A stretch of 64,000 nucleotides of DNA from JAAUUE01 sp943370025 (GCA_943370025.1 CALRPI020000024.1:1-64000); one strand, 5' to 3'. Counted from the stretch's first letter, positions 17,339 through 26,390 are shown. The notes: a model not told the origin generated them from the sequence alone. Translations and numbers: made by a program.

Positions 17339-19306
17339 CTAAGCAAACATCTCATTGACTAGACTCTGGTAGCGATCGGTGACCACGGGGCGGCGCATTT
17401 TCAGGGTCTGGGTTAACATCCCATTTTCCATCGTGAACGGCTCCGTAATTAGACGAAATACCCCGATGCGATCGTCCACCCTATAGCCGGGGCGATCTTT
17501 CACTTCTCGGTTCAGTTCTTGGCGAAATAGATCCTGCACTGGCTTACTAGTCAAATCTTCTGGTAGATTTAAGGTCAAATTCTGCTGGTCTGCCCACAGC
17601 TTCAAGGCATCTTGGTTAGGGACAATCAGAGCACCTAGGGAGCGCTGATCCTGCCCCACGAGCATAATTTGATCGATGTAGGCACTCCGCAGACAGGCAT
17701 CCTCAATGGGTTGGGGTTCAATATTTTCGCCGTTGGTGAGGACGATCGTATCCTTTGCCCTGCCCGTGATCACAATATCCCCAGCCGGGGTGATCATCCC
17801 CAAATCTCCAGTATTGAACCAGCCTTGGGGATCGATCGCCTTCTCGGTTGCCTCCGGTTTTTGGTAATAGCCCCGCATGATCTGATAACCCCGGATCATC
17901 ACCAGACCCTTAGCTCCTTGGGGCAGGGTTTGGAAAGTTTCGGGGTCGACAATTTTGGTTTCTGTACCGGGCATGGGCAAGCCCGATGCCCCTCGCAGAT
18001 TGTGCCAAGGGCGGCGCACATGGGTGACGGGGGAAGTTTCTGTCAAGCCATAACCGACAACGATCGGGAAGCCGATAATCTCAAAAAAATCCTCTAGGTG
18101 CATCGCCAGCGAGCCGCCGCCACTGACAGCAATTTTTACCCGTCCGCCAGTGGCTTGGAGAATTTTCTTATATACGATCGCATTCCCTAGGCTATGCAGA
18201 GGGGCAAGCAATCCCGCCGTAATCCCCGCCAGCAATTTTTCCATCCCACTCGGATTCAGGTTAGTCAACTCTAATCCAGTGGCTAATCGCTTGGCTTTGA
18301 TATAGCTCCGGCTCCAGCCGAGGAAAGTATTCACCAATTTTTGTTTCTTCGCGGGTTGTTCCCGCAATTGCCGCTGCACTCCTTCGTAGATATTCTCCCA
18401 AAGCCGAGGTACACCCACCATCAAGTGGGGTTGATACTGCTTCAGGTCAGCCTTGATATGGCGAATATTGGTATAGATTTGGGTGCAACCCTGAGAAAGG
18501 ACAAAATATTCACAAGCCCTCTCGTAGGAATGCCAACTAGGTAGAATGCTCATAAAGAGATCTCCCGGCTGGAGAATGATCGTTCCGCCAAAGGTATTCA
18601 CTTGGTGCAGTAAATTGCCGTGGGTCAGCATCACCCCCTTGGGTTGGCCAGTAGTTCCCGATGTGTAGATCAGGGTGGCGAGGGTGGCGCGATCGGCAGT
18701 GGTCAGTTGCAAGGGATGGTTTGCCCCGGCTGCCATCAGTTGGGAGAAATTTAATACTTTGACTGGCAAATCTGTCGGTGGTTCTTCCTCCGTGAGCAAC
18801 ACGACTAAGCTCAGGGGTAGATCCAGCAATTCTGGTAATAGTTTCTTCAGGGTTTTCAAGTCTTCGATCACCAAAGCGTTACTGCCGCTATCAGCCAAAA
18901 TATACAAAAGTTCTGCCCGCTCTGCTTGAGAACTCCGCACCGCATTGGCGGCTCCGGCTGCCATAATCCCCTGATCGGCGATAAACCATCGAGCGCTGTT
19001 ATCGGCAAACAAGGCAATTCTGGCAGGAGTTTGGGCATCCTTGGGGGTGAAGTCTACTCCACTAGCTTGCAAACCTGCCGCAAACTGTCTAATCTGTTGC
19101 CACATCTGGCGAAAGGTAATCTTGATGGGGTTTTCGGCGTGGTGGTCATCGAGGGCAGGAATATCAGCAAATTTCTCGGCGGCACTCTGCCACACTTGGG
19201 AGAGACAGTGGGCAGATTGGTACGTGGCAATCAGGTTCCGGAAGTTCTGCTGTTCTTCAGGAAACTGACTCAAGGCATGGAAATCAACTAGGGTTTGGGG
19301 TGACAT
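17339..19306 (-). CDS. Acyl-ACP synthetase / long-chain acyl-CoA ligase-type adenylating enzyme
   Basis: 655 residues, ANL superfamily. The AMP-binding loop YTSGTTGQPKG is at 214-224. The core motif YGLTETSP, the hinge region GWFNTGDLG and the catalytic C-terminal Lys region follow. Length and the long central insertion are those of the cyanobacterial Aas enzymes that activate free fatty acids onto acyl carrier protein for recycling into membrane lipids (Synechocystis Slr1609 type). This assignment is by resemblance; a CoA-specific ligase cannot be excluded. It is a single gene on the minus strand, converging on the CHAT gene. Confidence 0.85.
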   Translation of the reverse strand: MSPQTLVDFHALSQFPEEQQNFRNLIATYQSAHCLSQVWQSAAEKFADIPALDDHHAENPIKITFRQMWQQIRQFAAGLQASGVDFTPKDAQTPARIALFADNSARWFIADQGIMAAGAANAVRSSQAERAELLYILADSGSNALVIEDLKTLKKLLPELLDLPLSLVVLLTEEEPPTDLPVKVLNFSQLMAAGANHPLQLTTADRATLATLIYTSGTTGQPKGVMLTHGNLLHQVNTFGGTIILQPGDLFMSILPSWHSYERACEYFVLSQGCTQIYTNIRHIKADLKQYQPHLMVGVPRLWENIYEGVQRQLREQPAKKQKLVNTFLGWSRSYIKAKRLATGLELTNLNPSGMEKLLAGITAGLLAPLHSLGNAIVYKKILQATGGRVKIAVSGGGSLAMHLEDFFEIIGFPIVVGYGLTETSPVTHVRRPWHNLRGASGLPMPGTETKIVDPETFQTLPQGAKGLVMIRGYQIMRGYYQKPEATEKAIDPQGWFNTGDLGMITPAGDIVITGRAKDTIVLTNGENIEPQPIEDACLRSAYIDQIMLVGQDQRSLGALIVPNQDALKLWADQQNLTLNLPEDLTSKPVQDLFRQELNREVKDRPGYRVDDRIGVFRLITEPFTMENGMLTQTLKMRRPVVTDRYQSLVNEMFA

Positions 19307-19379
19307 GACAAGGACTCCTACGGTATTCTTAGTTACTTATTTAACCGTAATTTGCTTCCTTGGTGGTGAGGGTTGTTAA

Positions 19380-19715
19380 TGGACAGTTACAATTCTGGCA
19401 GATGAATTTCCACAAAGAACAAGGGAGGAAATAGCAACTATGTTGGGACTAGGAGATTTGACCCAAACAAGATTTTATCAAGAGGCTTTCAGTGAAGGTC
19501 GCCAAGAAGGTCGCCAAGAAGGTCGTCAAGAGGGAGAGTATTTAGCAAAATTGGCAACTATTAGGCGGTTAGCGGGGCTGAACTTGTCATTGGAATTGAT
19601 TGCTCAGGGGGTAGAAATGTCTGTAGTAGAAGTAGAGAGGGCGATCGCCTCAGACGAAGACGACATCGAAGCTGAAGGAGAACAACCAAGCAACATCACA
19701 GATGATCGAAATTAG
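19380..19715 (+). pseudogene. C-terminal remnant of a PD-(D/E)XK (Rpn/transposase-like) protein
   Basis: The open frame from just after a stop at 19377 encodes DEFPQRTREEIATMLGL, then DLTQTRFYQEAFSEGRQEG with a triplicated RQEG unit, and an acidic tail. This is the C-terminal module typical of cyanobacterial Rpn-type nuclease/transposase proteins, whose roughly 200-residue N-terminal nuclease domain is missing. The ATG at 19440, preceded by GGGAGG, could still give a 91-residue peptide. I regard the locus as a 5'-deleted relic, and residual translation is possible. The REGRQEG triplicate is a short nucleotide tandem repeat. Confidence 0.65.
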
Positions 19716-19728
19716 CCCAAGGATTACC

Positions 19729-20349
19729 TCAGGGAAAGATATTCTCTCCCTTGAAGCTACCAATATTTTTGCCTGATAAGTAGATAGGAACTTCTGTAGT
19801 AGCGTCGAAAATTTGGCATTCTTGATAGTTCGATCGCTCCCCTTCAGAATTATGATCAGGCTGACTATAAACCTCAATTTGTCGCTCTGGTAAATTCACA
19901 ATCCAATAAACAGGAATCCCCGCTCGTGCATAGATGCGTTTCTTGATATTTCGATCGCGCTCCAGACTAGAATCTGCCACTTCAATTACTAACTCCACAT
20001 CTTCAGGGTAAGGATGGCGATCGCTATACATTCTTCTGTCGCCTCGGACGATCGACAAATCTGGTTCTGGTTCGCTATCCCCTGTCGTAATTGGCTCATG
20101 ACAATTAATAAACCAACCAAAAGGCAAACGATCAGCCAAAATCTCTCTTAATACTTGAGTCGTGAAACTATGGGATGGAGCCTTCGATATTTTCATAGCT
20201 AACCATCCTTCTAATAGCTCTACCGGATCGCCATCAGTCAAAATTCCCGTAGTTATCATCGTGTGATACTGCTCAACAGTAAGTTGCCAGATAGGATAGG
20301 GAGGAATCTTATTAGTAATTGGGGGAGATAATTGAAGTTTGCTGATCAC
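19729..20349 (-). CDS. Uma2-family (DUF820) putative endonuclease
   Basis: 206 residues. The family features are the opening WQLTVEQYHTMITTGILTDGDPVELLEGWL, then EPEPDLSIVRGDRR, the strand DVELVIEVADSSLERDR with probable catalytic acids, and IPVYWIVNLPERQIEVY. Function of the family is predicted endonuclease but no substrate is known. It converges with the Rpn remnant, 13 bases away. A family A element split by another element lies about 75 bases upstream of its start. Confidence 0.9.
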   Translation of the reverse strand: MISKLQLSPPITNKIPPYPIWQLTVEQYHTMITTGILTDGDPVELLEGWLAMKISKAPSHSFTTQVLREILADRLPFGWFINCHEPITTGDSEPEPDLSIVRGDRRMYSDRHPYPEDVELVIEVADSSLERDRNIKKRIYARAGIPVYWIVNLPERQIEVYSQPDHNSEGERSNYQECQIFDATTEVPIYLSGKNIGSFKGENIFP

Positions 20350-20423
20350 TTGATTACTCCTTTGTTGCTGGCGAGTAAAGAAATTAGGTTTCTAGAAAAA
20401 AACATTGTTTTATCAAGAAAATC

Positions 20424-20712
20424 TATAGCCATCCTGCAATGGGTTGAGAACGGCTCCCCCTCCCGGTTACGGTGTACACACAAGTCCACTCCGACTACGT
20501 TTCAGGATTTGATCCCCCCCAGCCCCCGCGCTAACGCGCCGCTGCGCTAGAAAAAAGGGGGGAGAATTAATTTAAGTCCCCCTTTTTAAGGGGGATTTAG
20601 GGGGATCCTCCCCATTAAACGAGATGATCAATACTTGTGTGTACACGGCAGCCCTCCGGGGGAGACGTTCTCAACTCTCTAAAATTCTAAACTCAAATAG
20701 GATTGCTATAGA
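20424..20712. repeat. Family A palindromic element split by a nested element
   Basis: The outer element runs from CTATAGCCATCCT to AGGATTGCTATAG with hairpin arms GGTTGAGAACGGCTCCCC and GGGGGAGACGTTCTCAAC. In the copy at 1293-1382 these arms are adjacent; here they are separated by the 188-bp element at 20464-20651. No gene is visible between 20350 and 20846. Confidence 0.85.
20464..20651. mobile_element. 188-bp non-autonomous TIR element with 6-bp target duplication
   Basis: Perfect 14-bp inverted ends GTGTACACACAAGT at 20472-20485 and 20633-20646. The 6-bp word CCCTCC flanks it on both sides (20458-20463 and 20652-20657), and removing one copy plus the insert restores the palindrome of the host repeat. 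Inside is a GATCCCCC...GGGGGATC family D repeat. There is no coding capacity, so it would need a transposase in trans. Confidence 0.75.
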
Positions 20713-20846
20713 TCACAACGAATCTAGTTCAACTTAAAACGATTAAAAGGCTGCTCCGGAGTGATCGTCTGACAACTCTCACTCAAGGCAACCTCTCTAC
20801 TAATATTTTAGATACTAATATTCTGGACTAGTTATCCAATCATCTC

Positions 20847-21074
20847 TCAATCACTAATAATTTCCGGCTGCATGAGTTCATCAGACATTTCAATAATTGC
20901 TCTGAGTACAGGCTTCATCATCGGGTCATCAATATCGGAATCTTCGTAGCGGCGGCGCTTGGCTCGGTTGGCAACTTGCACAGTAATTTTATAACGGTTA
21001 GAAGCATTGCTGACTAACTCCTCTGCCCGTTGCATCACATCCATAGAGTCAAAATGATAGCGTTTATGTAGCAT
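20847..21074 (-). CDS. rpoZ: DNA-directed RNA polymerase omega subunit
   Basis: 75 residues. Omega assists assembly and sigma binding of RNA polymerase. The segment NRYKITVQVANRAKRRRYED, then DDPMMKPVLRAIIEMSDEL, is the cyanobacterial omega signature. The internal ATG (21074, MLHKRYHF) is preferred over the one at 21101 because known cyanobacterial omega proteins begin at this point and AGGA precedes it. It is single on the minus strand. Confidence 0.92.
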   Translation of the reverse strand: MLHKRYHFDSMDVMQRAEELVSNASNRYKITVQVANRAKRRRYEDSDIDDPMMKPVLRAIIEMSDELMQPEIISD

Positions 21075-21320
21075 AAATATTTCCTGTAGTGGTTGTCCCA
21101 TTGAAAAAACTATGGGTGATGTTTTATCTTACCCCATGTGCAGGGTGAGAGACTAGATGGGAAATTTGGGAATCGGTGTAATCTGTTACTAGGGATGGGT
21201 AGCCGGATTTTGGGGTGTTAGAGTACTATCAATAAAACTCCCGTAAGGAAAAAGGAAATTTGTGCTGCGATCGATAATATTGGTTTAATATTATTTTTGG
21301 TACTAATCCAGATATAAACT

Positions 21321-22052
21321 ATGTCCTTTGCCCCCCGTCCCGTTAATAATTCTCATAATCAGCGCAACAGTTTTGGGTCAAATTCTCCCGCCTTTAGCCG
21401 GTTTAGGGGACAAACTCGTACCAACTTGAATAGTCGCAGCTTCAGCAATAATAATTATGCCAAAAATGCCGGAAGTAATAACTTAGGTAACAACCTAGGC
21501 CAAAGTAACGTCACCGACTTTACCGCCAGAAGGCAGCAGCAGATCTCCTCGACCCAAACACCACAAATTACCAACTTTCCTCGCCCACCTCTAGATTTTT
21601 CTCCTGTCTCGAAAACTGCTCCAGCTTCCCCTCCGCCAAATTTTGTGACCCCAAATCCTTGGTGGTTGAGATCGCTATCTTTCCTGAAGTATGGTTCTGG
21701 ATTACTGACTGGGGGGTTGATTTTTGCTGCCATTACAGTCTACAGCGTCAATGTTTCTAGCCAGAGAGAGTGGTCAGAAAGTTATAGGCAGCTAGAGAGC
21801 CTCCGCCGTACAGAACGGCAGCTATTAGTCGCTAATGAAGTAATCAAAAATAAAGCCGCCGAAGAATCTTCTACAACGAAGCAATTAGTGCGTCTTGATC
21901 CATCCCAGAGATTATACCTTCCAGCTCCTAACCCCGCGCCCGAATCCTCACCTCCAGCTAAGGGAACGGATGTCAAGCTCACCCCAAACAATGCTGCTCC
22001 CAAAGCCCAGCCTGCTCACAAGAATTCTCCCAACCAGCCCTTGGGCTACTAG
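21321..22052 (+). CDS. FtsL-like division protein candidate upstream of ftsI
   Basis: 243 residues. A long Asn/Ser/Pro-rich, probably disordered cytoplasmic tail (1-115) is followed by one transmembrane helix (about 123-144) and a predicted coiled coil (147-182: SQREWSESYRQLESLRRTER). A Pro-rich C-terminus with RLDPSQRLYLP ends the protein. This N-in/C-out bitopic layout with a periplasmic coiled coil, plus location two bases before ftsI, is that of FtsL/DivIC-type septal proteins, which lack strong sequence conservation. The long disordered tail is unlike enterobacterial FtsL (about 120 residues). Assignment is by topology and context. Confidence 0.6.
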   Translation: MSFAPRPVNNSHNQRNSFGSNSPAFSRFRGQTRTNLNSRSFSNNNYAKNAGSNNLGNNLGQSNVTDFTARRQQQISSTQTPQITNFPRPPLDFSPVSKTAPASPPPNFVTPNPWWLRSLSFLKYGSGLLTGGLIFAAITVYSVNVSSQREWSESYRQLESLRRTERQLLVANEVIKNKAAEESSTTKQLVRLDPSQRLYLPAPNPAPESSPPAKGTDVKLTPNNAAPKAQPAHKNSPNQPLGY

Positions 22053-22054
22053 CC

Positions 22055-23932
22055 ATGCCGGGTCCTCGTAAAGTTCTGCCCCTACGCCCAAAACGAGATG
22101 GAGTTGCTGCGAGAAATCGCTCCAATTCTCAACAGGGCTATAGAAATAAATCGCCTCAGACTTCCTTTCGCTCCCCAAAATCACCCCGGAAGTGGCAACT
22201 ACCAAAGGGAACCGTTGCTGAGCGATTCTCTCCACTATCGGCTTCCTCAATATTTGATTCCGTCCGCCTAGTTATTGTTTGGGTAATTCTGATCTTGGCT
22301 TTGTTAGGGCTGGGACTAAGATTATATTATCTTCAAGTTATTGATAGTCCATCCCTAGCAGCTAAGGCAAAAAGACAGCAGGAAGTGGAGTTGCGTTTGT
22401 TTGTGCCCCGACGCTCCATTGTGGATGAACGGGGGACGGTGCTGGCGATCGATCGCCCCGCCTATACCCTATTTGCCCATCCCAAATTATTTAATCAAGA
22501 CCCCAAAACTGTTGCTGACCTCCTTGCTCCCCTAGTCAAACGACCCACTTCGGAACTCCTAGCCAAATTTCAAAGCCAATCTAGTGGCATCCTGCTTGCC
22601 CATCGATTTCGGGAAGAGGAAGCAAAACGGCTAGAATCTTTCCACCTTGATGGCTTAGAACTCCTGCCCGAATATTCCCGCCTCTACCCCCAAGGAGACA
22701 TGGCCGCAGAAATACTGGGGTATGTGGATTTAGATCACCGAGGTCAGGCAGGATTAGAATTTCATCAACGGAAGATTTTGGAGCAGGCAGCCCGTCCCCT
22801 GCTGACTCAGCAGACTGCCCAAGGCAATGTCTTGCCGGATCAAGTCCAAGTCGGGGCATTAAGATTTGACGATCGCCGCCTGATGTTGACCATGGATAGT
22901 CGCCTGCAACGGGCTGCGAGAATTGCCCTGAAAAAATCCCTAGGGGAGTTTGGGGCAAAGCGAGGGGCAGTGGTGGTGATGGATGTGCAGGATGGTTCCA
23001 TTCCCGCCCTAGTGGTTGAGCCAACCTATGATCCCAACCAATATTTTGACTTTCCGATCGAGAGCTTCAAGAACTGGGCAGTGGCGGATACCTACGAGCC
23101 GGGATCGACTTTTAAGCCCCTGAACGTGGCGATCGCCCTAGAGGCAGAAGCCATTAAACCCACCGACGTTTTCAACGATCCCGGTCGTCTCTACATCGGC
23201 GAAGATATGATCCAAAACTCCGATCGCTCTAGTCGGGGAGATATGAACCTCACCGAGATCCTTTCCTACTCCAGCAATATCGGCATGGTGAAAATCGTCC
23301 AGACCATGCCCCCCAAAACCTACTACGACTGGTTAAAGAAAATTGGCTTGGGCAAGAAAACCGACATAGACCTACCCTTTGAGGCTGCCAGTACCCTCCG
23401 GGGAGAAAAGGACTTTCTCAGTAAGCGGATTGAACCAGCTACAGCCTCCTTTGGTCAAGGTTTTTCCCTTACCCCTTTACAACTCACTCAAATGGTCGGT
23501 AGTTTGGCTAATGGGGGTAAGCTGGTAACTCCCCATGTGGTGAAGGGTCTAATCAATGAGCAGGGCAAGATGGAATGGGAGGCAACCTTCCCGAAACCCC
23601 AGCAAATTTTCACCGCCAAAAATACCCAGCTAGTTTTGAAAATGATGGAAGAAGTCGTCGAAAGTGGCACAGGTAAACCTGCCCGCATCCCCGGCTACAA
23701 AATCGCTGGCAAAACTGGCACAGCCCAGAAAGCGACTTCCGGTGGTGGTTATAGCAGTGGAGCCATCATCGCTAGTTTTGTGGGAATTATTCCAGCAAAT
23801 GCTCCCCGTTACGTGGTTTTAGGCGTGGTGGATGAACCAAGTAAAAATGCCTTTGGCTCCACTGCTGCCGCCCCAGTCGTTAAAGAAGTCATGGAAGCAT
23901 TGATCTCCGTCAAACAGATCCCCCCCAGTTAG
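22055..23932 (+). CDS. ftsI: Peptidoglycan D,D-transpeptidase FtsI (PBP3-like)
   Basis: 625 residues, septal cell-wall cross-linking enzyme, periplasmic with one N-terminal anchor (about 68-95). After a basic disordered head comes the dimerisation/pedestal domain (RRSIVDERGTVLAIDRPAYTL). The penicillin-binding domain carries SxxK at Ser351-Lys354 (GSTFK), SxN (SYSSN, about 405) and KTGT at 553-556. It begins two bases after the stop of the FtsL-like gene, so the two are translationally coupled. The extended basic N-terminus (about 65 residues before the membrane helix) is longer than in E. coli. Confidence 0.93.
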   Translation: MPGPRKVLPLRPKRDGVAARNRSNSQQGYRNKSPQTSFRSPKSPRKWQLPKGTVAERFSPLSASSIFDSVRLVIVWVILILALLGLGLRLYYLQVIDSPSLAAKAKRQQEVELRLFVPRRSIVDERGTVLAIDRPAYTLFAHPKLFNQDPKTVADLLAPLVKRPTSELLAKFQSQSSGILLAHRFREEEAKRLESFHLDGLELLPEYSRLYPQGDMAAEILGYVDLDHRGQAGLEFHQRKILEQAARPLLTQQTAQGNVLPDQVQVGALRFDDRRLMLTMDSRLQRAARIALKKSLGEFGAKRGAVVVMDVQDGSIPALVVEPTYDPNQYFDFPIESFKNWAVADTYEPGSTFKPLNVAIALEAEAIKPTDVFNDPGRLYIGEDMIQNSDRSSRGDMNLTEILSYSSNIGMVKIVQTMPPKTYYDWLKKIGLGKKTDIDLPFEAASTLRGEKDFLSKRIEPATASFGQGFSLTPLQLTQMVGSLANGGKLVTPHVVKGLINEQGKMEWEATFPKPQQIFTAKNTQLVLKMMEEVVESGTGKPARIPGYKIAGKTGTAQKATSGGGYSSGAIIASFVGIIPANAPRYVVLGVVDEPSKNAFGSTAAAPVVKEVMEALISVKQIPPS

Positions 23933-23936
23933 TTCG

Positions 23937-23996
23937 ATGTTGTTGCGGGCTGAGCGTAGTCGAAGCTCGCAACAACGTCAAAATGAATAAGTCCTA
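23937..23996. repeat. Family C-type hairpin with CTGAGCGTAGTCGAAG tip
   Basis: Arms TGTTGCGGG and CTCGCAACAAC flank CTGAGCGTAGTCGAAG, followed by AATAAGTCCTA. It stands just after the ftsI stop. The rest of the intergenic region (23933-24436) holds a family B element, a GGATTTCCCCCGC hairpin (24110-24147) and a family E palindrome, with no gene. Confidence 0.65.
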
Positions 23997-24004
23997 TAAA
24001 AAAT

Positions 24005-24109
24005 ACAGCACTTTGCGTTCAAATGAGATACACCCTAAGTATTGAAAGTCCTATCCATGCTGGGTTTGAGAGTGGGTGGCTGTAGCCACCCACTCTCAAA
24101 CTGCTGTAA
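24005..24109. repeat. MITE-like element, family B, copy 3
   Basis: 105 bp with ends TACAGCA and TGCTGTA and the same body as 1610-1715, including the GTGGGTGGCTGTAGCCACCCAC hairpin tip. It is followed by a GTCAGGATTTCCCCCGC hairpin that also appears at 48687-48716 without the element. Confidence 0.85.
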
Positions 24110-24221
24110 GTCAGGATTTCCCCCGCGCTGCGGGGGAAATCCTGACCCCAAATATCCTTATACCATTTTGCTAAATAGTTGATACAAATAAGATTTTGAA
24201 TGCCTTGCTGTGTAGGGATTT

Positions 24222-24256
24222 AAATTAAAAAAATGGTTTCACCATTTTTTTAATTT
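24222..24256. repeat. 35-bp AT-rich palindrome (family E), copy 2
   Basis: Exact reverse complement of the palindrome at 17180-17214, with flanks also matching (TTTAAATT on one side, TTTGGTAT on the other). About 180 bases upstream of glnT. Confidence 0.75.
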
Positions 24257-24436
24257 GGTATAACTCCCTTGGCGGTTGCTATACCGCAAAGTAATGATCT
24301 GGGTAATGGCGTTTAGGGTGCTTGGGGCGCGAAGCACCGTCACAATGCATGACTGTCAGTTTTTGTTTGCTCATAACAATTTCTGGGGCAGAATTAAGGC
24401 TAATTATGATCAAGTATTAAAATTCCCTTATTTTCC

Positions 24437-25738
24437 ATGACGCTTTCTCAAATTGCCCAAGATGCAGGTATTCGCTATTTTCTAATTTCCTTTACTGATT
24501 TATTTGGTATCCAACGATCGAAGTTAGTTCCCAGTCCAGCAATTGATACTATGGCAGCCAATGGAGCTGGGTTTGCTGGGTTTGCTGCTTGGTTAGATAT
24601 GACTCCAGCCGATCCTGATGTCTTGGCAATTCCGGATCCCCAGAGTTTGATTCAGCTCCCTTGGCAGCCAGAAGTGGCTTGGCTTGCTGCCGATCTCTAT
24701 GTAGAAGGGCAGCCCCTAGTACAGGCTCCGAGGTTTGTCTTGCAGCAGGTGGTGAACCAAGCAGCAGCTTTGGGGTATCGAGTCCGCACCGGAGTAGAGT
24801 GCGAATATTTCTTGTTGACTGCTGATGGGGAGCAAATCTCTGACCCTAGGGATGCTCAAAGTAAGCCCTGCTATGACCAGCAATCCTTGATGCGTCGGTT
24901 TGATGTCATTGCCGAGATTTGTGATGCCATGCTGGATTTGGGCTGGGGTGCTTACCAAAATGACCATGAAGATGCCAATGGCCAGTTTGAGATGAACTGG
25001 ACTTATGCCGATGCCCTCGTCACCGCCGATCGCCATGCTTTTTTTAAGTACATGGTGAAAGCGATCGCCGAAAAGCACAACTTCCGAGCCACCTTCATGC
25101 CCAAACCTTTCTCCCACCTCACTGGGAATGGCTGCCATACCCACCTGTCTGTCTGGGATCCTACTGGAGAGAATAATCTTTTTGCCGACCCCCAAGGGAA
25201 ACTAGGTCTTTCTGACCTAGCCTACCAATTTATCGCTGGAGTCTTACATTCTGCCCCCGCCGGCTGTGCCTTCACCAATCCTACTGTCAATTCCTACAAA
25301 CGGATCAATGCCGCTGTGACTACTTCCGGTGCTACTTGGTCGCCCAATACCATTAGCTATAGTGGCAACAATCGTACCCATACTATCCGCATCCCAGAGC
25401 CGGGGCGGTTTGAGTTTCGCCTTGCCGATGGTGCTGCCAATCCCTATCTCTTACCTGCTGTCCTGATTGCCAGTGGCTTGGATGGCATTACCCAAAAAAG
25501 AGACCCCGGCGATCGGGCTGACTACAATAGCTATGCTGAGTCTCCTCCCTCTGGGACTAGCAAACAATTACCCAGAAACCTACTGGATGCCCTACGCTGC
25601 CTAGAAGCAGATTCTATTTTGTCTTCCCGATTGGGGCAGGAATTTGTCAAATCCTACCTAAAACTGAAACAGCAAGAATGGCAGGGCTATAGTAGCCACA
25701 TTAGTCCTTGGGAACTGGAAAATACCTTAGATTGCTAG
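24437..25738 (+). CDS. glnT: Type III (GlnT-like) glutamine synthetase family protein
   Basis: 433 residues with the two-part glutamine synthetase fold. The N-terminal beta-grasp domain (ISFTDLFGIQRSKLVP, GAGFAGFAAW) is followed by the catalytic domain with ECEYFLL, NGQFEMNW, the ATP-binding GCHTHLS, and PTVNSYKR. The family makes glutamine or gamma-glutamyl amides from glutamate with ATP. The opening and length match the GlnT class rather than GlnA (about 470 residues) or GlnN (about 720). Physiological substrate may be an amine other than ammonia. No NtcA-type GTA-N8-TAC site is evident upstream. Confidence 0.8.
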   Translation: MTLSQIAQDAGIRYFLISFTDLFGIQRSKLVPSPAIDTMAANGAGFAGFAAWLDMTPADPDVLAIPDPQSLIQLPWQPEVAWLAADLYVEGQPLVQAPRFVLQQVVNQAAALGYRVRTGVECEYFLLTADGEQISDPRDAQSKPCYDQQSLMRRFDVIAEICDAMLDLGWGAYQNDHEDANGQFEMNWTYADALVTADRHAFFKYMVKAIAEKHNFRATFMPKPFSHLTGNGCHTHLSVWDPTGENNLFADPQGKLGLSDLAYQFIAGVLHSAPAGCAFTNPTVNSYKRINAAVTTSGATWSPNTISYSGNNRTHTIRIPEPGRFEFRLADGAANPYLLPAVLIASGLDGITQKRDPGDRADYNSYAESPPSGTSKQLPRNLLDALRCLEADSILSSRLGQEFVKSYLKLKQQEWQGYSSHISPWELENTLDC

Positions 25739-25807
25739 GAGATGAGGTAAAGGATTTCCTTTGCCGAACAAGAGAGAAATTCGTTAGAATTGCTATATCT
25801 TTATATA

Positions 25808-25890
25808 TATAGCAAATGCTATTCCAGTTAGGACGGGGACGTTTTTGATGACGCGCGGAGCGCGTCATCAAAAACGTCCTAATCAAAGCG
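25808..25890. repeat. Palindromic element, family I
   Basis: A near-perfect 42-bp palindrome (25838-25879; arms GGACGTTTTTGATGACGCGC) flanked by ATAGCAAATGCTATTCCAGTTAGGAC and CCTAATCAAAG. A copy with a different stem is at 54182-54280. Between 25739 and 26426 only repeats are seen (this one, family C, a short hairpin at 26215-26270 and family A). Confidence 0.7.
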
Positions 25891-26109
25891 GTGTCAACTA
25901 TACCAGCAAAAAAAACGTTGTCCATTGCTGCGATGAGTTCGGCGGGAATTTTGGAGCATCTACCACCACAACTCAAATCAACAGGTTGGACAACGCCTAG
26001 TTCAGGAAGACTGTCACTTGTTCAGTGTTATCTTAAAATCATAACTAAAATTTTCTATAAGAAAAAACACTGTTTCTAATGGTTAGGATAGACTTATATC
26101 TATAAGTCT

Positions 26110-26203
26110 GGACTTACGCAGTTGGAGGTTGTTGTGAGCTGAGCGTAGTCGAAGTCAGCAACAACCTCCAGAATCCTAGATAATTTAGCTGACAGTGCGT
26201 AAG
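26110..26203. repeat. Palindromic element, family C, full copy
   Basis: About 94 bp with ends GGACTTACGCA and TGCGTAAG, inner arms GGAGGTTGTTG and CAACAACCTCC, and the tip CTGAGCGTAGTCGAAG. Compare 61275-61363, whose tip is different (GGTGCTCCGCGCC). Confidence 0.8.
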
Positions 26204-26290
26204 AGGCTATTATAAAGTCTGATTTTGCATCCCCTACAGGTCGCAAAATCAAGCCTTCCAGCCACTTTATATCAATAATATCTAAACTCT

Positions 26291-26390
26291 ATAGCGATCC
26301 TAAATGGTTTCACCCGCCTTGGGCGGGTGAAACCATCTACTAGAAGCAAGTTGACTTGGCAACTGTTAGAAAATGATTTAGGACTGCTAT
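26291..26390. repeat. Palindromic element, family A (100 bp), upstream of LysR gene
   Basis: Ends ATAGCGATCCTAAAT and ATTTAGGACTGCTAT, hairpin GGTTTCACCCGCCTTGGGCGGGTGAAACC, body CTTGGCAACTGTTAG. It is an inverted copy of 1383-1482. It ends 36 bases before the LysR start codon, so it lies where that gene's promoter should be. Confidence 0.85.

Noticed and set aside
24257..24436. NtcA site or glutamine riboswitch before glnT
   Set aside because: No GTA-N8-TAC with a proper -10 box and no conserved glutamine-riboswitch core was found.
25701..25976. 91-codon minus-strand frame upstream of family I repeat
   Set aside because: It crosses the palindrome and the end of glnT on the other strand, and I could not match it to any transposase.
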